Shown here piece after piece: positions 8,959-15,274 of a stretch of DNA of 33,615 bases. The position numbers and the translations under genes are program-made. The DNA lies in the NCBI RefSeq assembly GCF_946221155.1, contig NZ_CAMIAN010000022.1, forward strand, positions 1-33,615. The letters run 5' to 3'. Within the stretch, counting starts at the first letter, position 1. Every line of letters starts with the position of its first letter. This DNA is from an uncultured Corynebacterium sp. (GTDB lineage: Bacteria; Actinomycetota; Actinomycetes; Mycobacteriales; Mycobacteriaceae). Below the pieces are notes generated by a model that saw only the letters and a list, made by a program, of their open reading frames with translations, did not search any database and was not told the origin of the DNA.

Positions 8959-10089
8959 ATGTCCCAAGTCACTGAATCCGCTGTACGCAGCGCGCTATCC
9001 CGCGTAGAGGATCCTGAACTAAACCGCCCAATCACGGATCTCGGCATGGTGAAGTCCATCGACATCAACGGTAGTGATGTCGCCGTGGAGATTTACCTGA
9101 CGATCGCCGGCTGCCCAATGAAAAACCACCTGACGGAGAAAACGCGCGAGGCCGCGGCATCTGTCGAAGGCGTGGACAACGTCACTGTCACTACTGACGT
9201 TATGAGCGACGAGCAGCGCCGCAATGTCCGCCAGATCGTACGTGGCGACTCGGCCGACCCGGTGATCCCCTTCGCCCAGGCCGATTCCACCACCCGAGTC
9301 TTCGCCGTCGCCTCAGGTAAGGGCGGCGTGGGCAAGTCCAGCGTCACCGTGAACCTCGCCGTCGCATTGCAAAAGCGCGGCCTTAAAGTTGGCGTGATCG
9401 ACGCTGACATTTACGGACACTCAGTTCCCGGCCTCATGGGCTCTACGGACAAGCCACACCAGGTGGACGAGATGATCATGCCGCTGCAGGCGCACGGCGT
9501 GAAGCTGATCTCCATCGGCCACTTCCTCGGCGATAACTCCCCCGTCGTTTGGCGCGGTCCGATGCTGCACCGCGCGATCCAGCAGTTCCTGGCCGACGTA
9601 TTCTGGGGCGACTTGGACATTCTGCTGCTGGACCTGCCACCGGGAACCGGCGACGTGGCAATCTCCGTGGCGCAGCTGGTGCCGAACGCCGAGCTACTGA
9701 TCGTCACCACCCCGCAGGCCGCCGCCGCGGAGGTTGCGGAGCGTGCCGGCTCTATCTCCCAGCAGACCCGCCAGCGCATCGGCGGCGTGATCGAAAACAT
9801 GAGCTGGATGGACATGCCGGACGGCTCTCGTATGGAGGTCTTCGGCTCCGGTGGCGGCCAGTTCGTTGCCGACCGACTGTCCCAGATCACCGGCACCAAG
9901 GTGCCGCTCATGGGCCAGATCCCGCTGGATCCAAACCTGCGCATCGGCGGAGACTTGGGCAACCCGATTGTACTGTCCGAGCCGAACTCCCCGGCCACCA
10001 TCGCGTTCGGCGGAATCGCCGACCAGCTGGCGGTGCGCCGCAGTTCCCTGGCAGGTAAGTCGCTGAACCTCGGCGTCACAAAGAAATAG
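8959..10089 (+). CDS. mrp: Mrp/ApbC-type P-loop ATPase, iron-sulfur carrier family
   Basis: Protein of 376 aa of the Mrp/NBP35 family, which move Fe-S clusters to apoproteins in the cytosol. Residues 1 to about 95 form the MIP18/DUF59 domain (ITDLGMVKSIDI, GCPMK with the only conserved-looking Cys). The deviant Walker A is GKGGVGKS at about 120-127, followed by DADIYGHSVPGL and DLPPGTGD. The cluster-bridging C-x-x-C of typical members, expected after ENMS at about 279-282, is replaced by W-M-D-M-P-D-G-S. I recall the actinobacterial form often lacking these Cys. TAGACT (8943-8948) lies 10 nt before the ATG, with TTAGCG 17 nt further upstream, giving a plausible promoter and almost no leader. 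The gene is convergent with tatB. Confidence 0.92.
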   Translation: MSQVTESAVRSALSRVEDPELNRPITDLGMVKSIDINGSDVAVEIYLTIAGCPMKNHLTEKTREAAASVEGVDNVTVTTDVMSDEQRRNVRQIVRGDSADPVIPFAQADSTTRVFAVASGKGGVGKSSVTVNLAVALQKRGLKVGVIDADIYGHSVPGLMGSTDKPHQVDEMIMPLQAHGVKLISIGHFLGDNSPVVWRGPMLHRAIQQFLADVFWGDLDILLLDLPPGTGDVAISVAQLVPNAELLIVTTPQAAAAEVAERAGSISQQTRQRIGGVIENMSWMDMPDGSRMEVFGSGGGQFVADRLSQITGTKVPLMGQIPLDPNLRIGGDLGNPIVLSEPNSPATIAFGGIADQLAVRRSSLAGKSLNLGVTKK

Positions 10090-10098
10090 GCGAAAAAC

Positions 10099-10686
10099 CT
10101 AGGTCACGTCCTCCCACCCGTAACCGGGTGCGGAGGGCTTTTCTTTGGCGGCACCAGCGCTCCCCGTGTTGCCCGTCAGCTGCTCGGCGGCATCGGCGAC
10201 CGGAGAGTTAAGGCTAGAGCGGGATTCGCCAGCGTTGGACTGCTGAGTCACGGCAATGCCACCATTGTCCGCACTTCCGCTGGCGGGGGCAGGCTGGGAC
10301 TGCGCAGACTTCTTGGAATTGTCGGCTTTTAAGGATTCCCGCAGGTTCGGTTTGCGCACCATGTCGACAGTATCTTTCACGTCCTGCTTCGTCTCGTTGA
10401 AGGACGTCAGGAAGCTATCGTCATCGTCCAGAAGAGTCTTGGTAATAAAGCCCTTCGCCCCCATCTGGCGCACCGAGTTGAGTTCCTGCAGCGGCTTGGA
10501 AAACTCCCTGAAGTCCTCCCCCAGCTCTCCGTCGATCTGCTCCTTGGCCTGGGAAATAGCGTTGCGTATCGCCAGAAGCATCGCGCGGACTTCCTTGATA
10601 AGCCCCGGCAAACGTTCCGGGCCGATCAGGAATAACGCGACGATCAAGAGAACGAGGACTTCGCCCCAACCTACATTGGAAAACAC
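10099..10686 (-). CDS. tatB: Twin-arginine translocase subunit TatB
   Basis: Sec-independent protein export component of 195 aa. An N-terminal membrane helix (VGWGEVLVLLIVALFLIGPE, about 5-24) is followed by the family G-P-E-R-L-P hinge and an amphipathic helix (LIKEVRAMLLAIRNAISQ). The acidic, Ser/Ala/Gly-rich tail from about 120 is disordered, as usual for TatB; it works with TatA and TatC, encoded elsewhere. The start is GTG at 10686 with no ribosome site. Tandem TAGGTTAGGTT ends 6 nt upstream, which fits a leaderless mRNA. It lies downstream of the anti-sigma gene on the same strand, and the sigE, anti-sigma, tatB order is the corynebacterial one. The last codons contain the mrp terminator. 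Confidence 0.93.
   Translation of the reverse strand: MFSNVGWGEVLVLLIVALFLIGPERLPGLIKEVRAMLLAIRNAISQAKEQIDGELGEDFREFSKPLQELNSVRQMGAKGFITKTLLDDDDSFLTSFNETKQDVKDTVDMVRKPNLRESLKADNSKKSAQSQPAPASGSADNGGIAVTQQSNAGESRSSLNSPVADAAEQLTGNTGSAGAAKEKPSAPGYGWEDVT
10110..10146 (+). terminator. Terminator of mrp inside the 3' end of tatB
   Basis: CCTCCCACCCG pairs with CGGGTGCGGAGG around a TAAC loop (about 10110-10136), followed by GCTTTTCTTT on the plus strand. It lies after the mrp stop but within the last codons of the convergent tatB gene (stop at 10099). On the minus strand no T run follows, so it should act on mrp only. Confidence 0.7.
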
Positions 10687-10692
10687 CTGTCT

Positions 10693-10703
10693 AACCTAAC
10701 CTA
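10693..10703 (-). promoter_or_regulatory. Candidate -10 region of tatB (leaderless)
   Basis: On the minus strand TAGGTT occurs twice in overlap (TAGGTTAGGTT), and the second copy ends 6 nt before the GTG start of tatB at 10686. The sequence between has no Shine-Dalgarno. This is the geometry of a leaderless promoter; no clear -35 is visible. Confidence 0.45.
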
Positions 10704-10722
10704 CTCCGCAGAGACTTTCACT

Positions 10723-11091
10723 TTACTTGGTGCGGAACTGCAGCTTCCGCAGGAGGAGGTCCACCCGGTCGACGAGAGTTTCCGGGCGGCGGCAACCGTC
10801 AACGGAAAAACGATGCGAGGGTTCCTCTTCGTCACATTCGTCCGGGATACGCTGCAGCTTTTCCATCAGCCCGCCGGGGGTGTGCACTGCCGAGGCGTGT
10901 TCGCGCATTCGGTGGGCCGCGCTGCGTTGGGCGCGCACCTCCGCACGGCAGGCTTCGCAGTGCACCAGGTGGATCTTGGCGCGGTGTTCTGCGCGGCGGG
11001 TTAGCTCGCCATCAACCAGTGCAGCGATTGCTTCGGTGGACAGGTGGTCTACGGACAGCTCGCCCGTGAGGTTCTCTACGAAAGATGCCAC
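10723..11091 (-). CDS. cseE: Zinc anti-sigma factor of SigE (CseE/RseA type)
   Basis: Anti-sigma factor of 122 aa that should bind and silence SigE until envelope or redox stress. The zinc anti-sigma motif H-x3-C-x2-C is present as HLVHCEAC, after a helical start (STEAIAALVDGELTRRAEHRAK). The start chosen is GTG at 11091 (MASFVENLTGEL), preceded by AGGCAGGTAGGG. A longer reading reaches into sigE and has no family-like sequence. No membrane segment is seen, so it is cytosolic. It begins 55 nt after the sigE stop on the same strand, and tatB follows 36 nt later. The symbol cseE is the C. glutamicum name; rseA is the mycobacterial one. Confidence 0.85.
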   Translation of the reverse strand: MASFVENLTGELSVDHLSTEAIAALVDGELTRRAEHRAKIHLVHCEACRAEVRAQRSAAHRMREHASAVHTPGGLMEKLQRIPDECDEEEPSHRFSVDGCRRPETLVDRVDLLLRKLQFRTK

Positions 11092-11146
11092 GTGCCCTAC
11101 CTGCCTTTCTGCATGTCCTGACTGCTGTTCCTTACCTTCTATCTGG

Positions 11147-11731
11147 CTAGGCCTGACCGGTGAAAACCAGCTCGCCTTGGTTACGCTCCAGGTTACCCCG
11201 AAGTTGTGCGCGGGCGCGGTGGATGCGCGAGCGGACGGTGCCCATCTTGATTCCAAGCGTTTGGGAAATCTCGTCGTAGCTCATTCCCAGCCCGTCGCAC
11301 AGCACGACTGCCACGCGGTATTCCGGGGCAAGCTTATCCAGTGCCTGTTCTAGCGCGGGGTCGAGATTGTTGAGCTCGAAGGTGGCCGCAGGGTCGGCGA
11401 TGCCACCTTCGATGCGGTCGTAATCCTCCGGCAGAGCCTCCATGCGGATCTTCGCTCGGCGCCGAACCATGTCGAGGAACAGGTTGGTGGTGATGCGGTG
11501 CAGCCAACCTTCAAAGGTGCCCGGCTGGTAGCTTTTCAGGCTACGGAAGACGCGCATGAATGTATCTTGCGTGAGGTCTTCGGCGTCTTGCTGGTTACCC
11601 GCCAGCCGGTAGGCCAGGCGGTACACACTGTCCGCGTGCTCTGCGACCAGTTCCCCCCAGGATGGAAGCTCGCCCGTCCCTGCGTCGAACTCGGCGGTGG
11701 TTCGCGAAACGGGGTTCTGGTCTGCGTTCAT
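11147..11731 (-). CDS. sigE: ECF RNA polymerase sigma factor SigE
   Basis: Extracytoplasmic-function sigma factor of 194 aa. Region 2 spans about 33-100 (DSVYRLAYRLAG, DAEDLTQDTFMRVFRSL, TFEGWLHRITTNLFLDMVRR). Region 4 spans about 130-185 with the helix-turn-helix MSYDEISQTLGIKMGTVRSR. No extra C-terminal domain is present. The adjacent zinc anti-sigma gene and the divergent O-methyltransferase match the sigE locus of mycobacteria and C. glutamicum, where SigE governs the surface-stress response. ATG at 11731 has no ribosome site; a CATAAT hexamer ends 7 nt before it, suggesting a leaderless transcript. I could not find a convincing ECF-type autoregulated promoter (GGAA with GTT) in the 205-nt gap to the divergent gene. 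Confidence 0.93.
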   Translation of the reverse strand: MNADQNPVSRTTAEFDAGTGELPSWGELVAEHADSVYRLAYRLAGNQQDAEDLTQDTFMRVFRSLKSYQPGTFEGWLHRITTNLFLDMVRRRAKIRMEALPEDYDRIEGGIADPAATFELNNLDPALEQALDKLAPEYRVAVVLCDGLGMSYDEISQTLGIKMGTVRSRIHRARAQLRGNLERNQGELVFTGQA

Positions 11732-11738
11732 GACCGTA

Positions 11739-11744
11739 ATTATG
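11739..11744 (-). promoter_or_regulatory. Candidate -10 of sigE (leaderless)
   Basis: CATAAT on the minus strand ends 7 nt before the sigE ATG at 11731, with no Shine-Dalgarno between, so the transcript could begin at the start codon. No clear -35 is seen. The rest of the 11745-11936 gap is promoter space for sigE and the divergent O-methyltransferase. Confidence 0.4.
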
Positions 11745-11936
11745 GCTTATCGTCCTCAAAATGTTGTGCTGCCCACCTGGCAGTTTCCTGTGAGGATTTT
11801 ACCCCCATCAGGAGAGCAAAGAAAGTTTGTCACTTCGGCCACTCTCGTTGACTCTCTTTTCTATTTTTGACGCCGCCGCCTGACATGCCGACAGCAAGCA
11901 CAACATCGACGCTTTCCTGCCCTATCGTGTGAAGGC

Positions 11937-12626
11937 GTGAACGCTGCATCATCTTCCCCCATTGAGGCCATCCGTGAGTACGTCCGGGCGACCACCGAGC
12001 CTGACGAGGTGACCACCGCCGCCGTCGAAGCGGCCGAGGAGTTCGGTCTGCTCACTCCCGATGCGATGACTGCCGAATTTCTGGAGTTCATCGCCACCCG
12101 CGCTGGCGCGAACGCTGCCGCCCAGGGGCACACCCCCACTGGCATTATCGTTTCCCCCGCCAGCGGCGTGATTGGCCTGCACCTGTTTAAAGGGCTGAAC
12201 GCAGCACAGGTGGAAGGACACCTGACGTGCATCGAGCCAGAGGTGCAGCACCAGCAGCTGGCTAAACAAGCTTTCGCCAACGCGGGCCAGCGCCCAAATA
12301 CTTTCCGCTTCCTACCCAGCGCGCCTTTGGATGTCATTCGCCGGCTGGCGAGCAATAGCTATGACATTGCTGTCGCAGAAGCCGCAACGGAGGAGTTCAC
12401 GGCTATCGTGGAATCCACGCTCCCGGCTCTGCGCACCGGTGGAGTGTTGATCCTGCTGGATAGCCTGATGGACGGCCTGGTCGGACTGGTCGACGACGAG
12501 AATCACGCCGACCGCCAGACGGTACGCGCCCGCGAAGCCGATCAGTTTTTCCGCGAGCTGGACAACGCCAAGGTCGCCCGCCTACCCCTCGGCGCCGGCG
12601 CAACGCTAATCACGAAGACCAGCTAG
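11937..12626 (+). CDS. O-methyltransferase family protein (Rv1220c type)
   Basis: Predicted SAM-dependent methyltransferase of 229 aa. A helical N-terminal part precedes a Rossmann-like core: the strand-turn at PTGIIVSPASGVIGLHLFKG stands where the E/D-x-G-x-G motif lies, followed by the acidic strand end HLTCIEPE and YDIAVAEA. The C-terminal strand GAGATLITK fits the O-methyltransferase type 3 family. The glycine-rich motif is degenerate, so substrate and activity are unknown. The position divergent from sigE is conserved with M. tuberculosis Rv1220c. The start is GTG at 11937 (MNAASSSPIEAI); TATCGT (11923-11928) ends 8 nt upstream, and no well-spaced ribosome site exists, which fits a leaderless mRNA. 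Confidence 0.82.
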   Translation: MNAASSSPIEAIREYVRATTEPDEVTTAAVEAAEEFGLLTPDAMTAEFLEFIATRAGANAAAQGHTPTGIIVSPASGVIGLHLFKGLNAAQVEGHLTCIEPEVQHQQLAKQAFANAGQRPNTFRFLPSAPLDVIRRLASNSYDIAVAEAATEEFTAIVESTLPALRTGGVLILLDSLMDGLVGLVDDENHADRQTVRAREADQFFRELDNAKVARLPLGAGATLITKTS

Positions 12627-12631
12627 CAAAA

Positions 12632-12668
12632 GATCCCCGCGCCCAGTCTGGAGGGCTCGGGGATTCTT
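12632..12668. terminator. Bidirectional terminator between the O-methyltransferase gene and glgC
   Basis: ATCCCCG, a mismatch, then GCCC pairs with GGGC and CGGGGAT across a short loop (about 12633-12664). TTCTTCTT follows on the plus strand and CTTTT on the minus strand. It lies between two convergent genes (stops at 12626 and 12711). Confidence 0.75.
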
Positions 12669-12710
12669 CTTGGCACGGCTTACGTTCGCCAACCGTGTGA
12701 TACGACTGCG

Positions 12711-13928
12711 CTATACAACCACGTTCTTGCCGATGCAGACCACGCCACCCTTGGAGATGGTGAAGCGATCCTGATCCCTGGCGCGGTCCACGCCGATGAT
12801 CTCGCCTGCGGAAACCTGGACGTTCTTGTCGATGATTGCGTGGCGTACGACGGCTCCGCGACCGATACGTACACCTGGCATGATCACGCATCCTTCAACA
12901 GAAGCGCCCTCTTCCACAACGACGTTCTCACTCAGCACGGAGTTGCGCACCGTACCGGCGGAGATGATGCAGCCCGCCGAGACCATCGAGGACTGAGCGA
13001 TGCCCCCCTTGACGAACTTCGCAGGCGGGAGGTTACCCGTCTCAGCGGTGTGGATCGGCCACTGCTGGTTGTAAAGGTTAAACACCGGGTGCACGCTGAT
13101 CAGGTCCATGTGAGCCTCGTAGAACGCATCGACGGTTCCCACGTCGCGCCAATAGCCCTTGTCGCGCTCGGTCTCGCCAGGCACGTAGTTGTTGGAGAAG
13201 TCGTAAACGTACGCCTCCCCACGGTCGACCAGGCGCGGAATGATGTCGCCGCCCATGTCATGGTTGGAGTTCTCGTCCTCGGAGTCCTCCTTCAACGTGT
13301 CGATCAGCGTCTGCGCAGTGAAGACGTAGTTACCCATGGAGGCAAAGGAGACCTCCGGGTCGTCCGGCACGCTCGGCGGATCCGCAGGCTTCTCCAGGAA
13401 CTGTTCGATCTTGTTGTCGTCATTCGACTGGATCACACCGAATGCCGTTGCTTCGTGACGCGGAACGCGCAGTCCAGCGACGGTCACCCCAGCACCGCTC
13501 TTGATGTGCTCCTGCACCATCTGCTCCGGATCCATGCGGTAGACGTGATCCGCACCGAACACGATGATGTAGTCCGGCTGCTCGTCATACACCAGGTTCA
13601 GGGACTGCAGAATCGCGTCCGCAGAACCGGTGAACCAGCGCTTGCCAAGTCGCTGCTGCGCCGGGACCGGGGTGATGTACTGGCCGGCCAGGCCGGACAG
13701 CTGCCACGACTGGGAAATGTGGCGGTCAAGGGAGTGCGACTTGTACTGAGTCAGTACGCAGATCTTGTAGTAACCAGCGTTGACCAGGTTGGACAGTACG
13801 AAGTCGATCAGGCGATAGTTACCACCGAAGGGGACGGCGGGCTTAGCACGGTCGGCGGTGAAAGGGTACAGGCGCTTACCCTCGCCACCGGCAAGGACAA
13901 TGGACAGGACGTTTGATCTGCTCTTCAC
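12711..13928 (-). CDS. glgC: Glucose-1-phosphate adenylyltransferase (ADP-glucose pyrophosphorylase)
   Basis: Enzyme of about 405 aa that makes ADP-glucose from glucose-1-phosphate and ATP for alpha-glucan synthesis. The nucleotide-binding start is L-A-G-G-E-G-K-R-L-Y-P, then D-R-A-K-P-A-V-P-F-G-G and YRLIDFVLSN. IVFGADHVYRMD and a C-terminal left-handed beta-helix with hexapeptide repeats (SVEGCVIMPGVRIGRGAVVR) follow. I prefer GTG at 13928 over TTG at 13937: TAGGTT (13941-13936) ends exactly 7 nt before the GTG and overlaps the TTG, so a leaderless start fits. The alternative adds three residues. It is divergent from glgA across a 146-nt promoter region, the usual actinobacterial arrangement. 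Confidence 0.95.
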   Translation of the reverse strand: MKSRSNVLSIVLAGGEGKRLYPFTADRAKPAVPFGGNYRLIDFVLSNLVNAGYYKICVLTQYKSHSLDRHISQSWQLSGLAGQYITPVPAQQRLGKRWFTGSADAILQSLNLVYDEQPDYIIVFGADHVYRMDPEQMVQEHIKSGAGVTVAGLRVPRHEATAFGVIQSNDDNKIEQFLEKPADPPSVPDDPEVSFASMGNYVFTAQTLIDTLKEDSEDENSNHDMGGDIIPRLVDRGEAYVYDFSNNYVPGETERDKGYWRDVGTVDAFYEAHMDLISVHPVFNLYNQQWPIHTAETGNLPPAKFVKGGIAQSSMVSAGCIISAGTVRNSVLSENVVVEEGASVEGCVIMPGVRIGRGAVVRHAIIDKNVQVSAGEIIGVDRARDQDRFTISKGGVVCIGKNVVV

Positions 13929-14062
13929 ACTTTCCAACCTAGCGACACAGCTTTACTTTTGCTTGCCAAGCAGCCAATCGGGTCACCACCCGGTGCCCCC
14001 TAATTGGTTGTCCGCGATGAGCTGCCCGTTTGGTTGCCAGGACAGGTAAAGGCTCGCCCGGT

Positions 14063-14068
14063 TAATCT
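14063..14068 (+). promoter_or_regulatory. Candidate -10 of glgA (leaderless)
   Basis: TAATCT ends 6 nt before the glgA ATG at 14075. A GGAGG sits between but only one base from the ATG, too close to act as a normal ribosome site for this start, so initiation at a leaderless mRNA is plausible. No clear -35 is visible. Confidence 0.45.
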
Positions 14069-14074
14069 GGAGGC

Positions 14075-15259
14075 ATGCGTATCGCCATGCTGACAAAGGA
14101 ATATCCCCCAGAGATCTACGGTGGTGCCGGCGTGCACGTCACCGAGTTGGTTCGTTACATGCGGAATCTCGAGCACGTGGATGTGCACTGCATGGGCGGT
14201 CCGCGCGAGGAGCAGGATGTCTACGTCCATGGCGTAGACCCGGAGCTCACTGAGGCCAACGGTTCAATCAAGACCCTCTCCACCGGCCTGCGCATGGCGA
14301 ACTCTTTGGGCGACGCCGAAGTTGTCCACTCCCACACTTGGTACACCGGCCTAGGAGGCCACGTCGGTGGCCTGTTAAACGGCATCCCCCACGTAGCCAC
14401 CGCGCACTCCCTGGAGCCCCACCGTCCGTGGAAGCGCGAGCAGCTCGGCGGCGGTTACGACGTCTCATCCTGGTCGGAGAAGAACGCGATGGAAAACGCG
14501 GATGCCGTCATCGCCGTTTCCAGCAAGATGAAGGAATCCATCCTCGACGCGTACCCGGCCATCGACCCAGACCGCATCCACGTGGTTCTCAACGGCATCG
14601 ACTCCGAGCTGTGGCAACCCCGTCCAACCTTCGAGGCTGCCGTGGAAGCTGGCAATCGATCCGTACTCACGGAGCTGGGCGTCAATCCTCATCGCCCGAT
14701 CGTCTCCTTCGTCGGACGCATCACGCGACAGAAGGGTGTGCCACACCTTCTCAAGGCGGTGGCTCACCTGGATCCAGAAATCCAAGTTGTGCTGTGCGCC
14801 GGTGCGCCAGATACCCCGGAGATCGAGGCCGAGGTCACCGCGCTGGTTGAAAAGCTGCAGGCAGAACGCGACGGCGTGTACTGGGTGAAAGAAATGATGG
14901 ACAAGCCGCACTTGCAGGAGATCCTGTCGGCCTCCGATGCGTTCCTGTGCCCCTCCATTTACGAGCCACTGGGCATCGTGAACCTGGAGGCCATGGCGTG
15001 CCGCACAGCTGTTGTGGCCTCCGACGTGGGCGGTATTCCAGAGGTTGTCGTCGACGGAGAGACCGGAACCCTGGTTCACTACGACGAAAACGACACGGAA
15101 ACTTTCGAGCGTGGCCTTGCCGACGCAACGAACGCGCTCGTGGCGGATCAGCAGAAGGTGCGAGCCTTCGGGGAGGCCGGCCGCCGTCGCGCGGTGACGA
15201 CCTTCAGTTGGGCCACCATCGCCGAGCAGACCGTGGACGTATACAGGTCCCTGCTTTAA
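14075..15259 (+). CDS. glgA: GT4 glycosyltransferase GlgA (glycogen synthase / maltose-1-phosphate synthase GlgM type)
   Basis: ADP-glucose-dependent glucosyltransferase of 394 aa with two Rossmann domains (GT-B fold). The N-terminus has K-E-Y-P-P-E-I-Y-G-G-A-G-V-H-V-T, the donor-site Gly loop. The C-terminal domain starts at VSFVGRITRQKGV and carries the E-x7-E motif in Y-E-P-L-G-I-V-N-L-E-A-M. The size and GT4 type match actinobacterial GlgA. The mycobacterial member (Rv1212c, GlgM) makes maltose-1-phosphate from ADP-glucose for the GlgE pathway, so glgM is a reasonable alternative name. It pairs with the divergent glgC, which supplies its donor, and is followed 15 nt later by the GH32-like gene in a probable operon. 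Confidence 0.93.
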   Translation: MRIAMLTKEYPPEIYGGAGVHVTELVRYMRNLEHVDVHCMGGPREEQDVYVHGVDPELTEANGSIKTLSTGLRMANSLGDAEVVHSHTWYTGLGGHVGGLLNGIPHVATAHSLEPHRPWKREQLGGGYDVSSWSEKNAMENADAVIAVSSKMKESILDAYPAIDPDRIHVVLNGIDSELWQPRPTFEAAVEAGNRSVLTELGVNPHRPIVSFVGRITRQKGVPHLLKAVAHLDPEIQVVLCAGAPDTPEIEAEVTALVEKLQAERDGVYWVKEMMDKPHLQEILSASDAFLCPSIYEPLGIVNLEAMACRTAVVASDVGGIPEVVVDGETGTLVHYDENDTETFERGLADATNALVADQQKVRAFGEAGRRRAVTTFSWATIAEQTVDVYRSLL

Positions 15260-15274
15260 CCCAATTCCGCTGGT

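Noticed and set aside
12840..13916. Long plus-strand open frame of 358 codons opposite glgC
   Set aside because: Antisense shadow of glgC; composition is atypical for a protein and there is no ribosome site or conserved motif.
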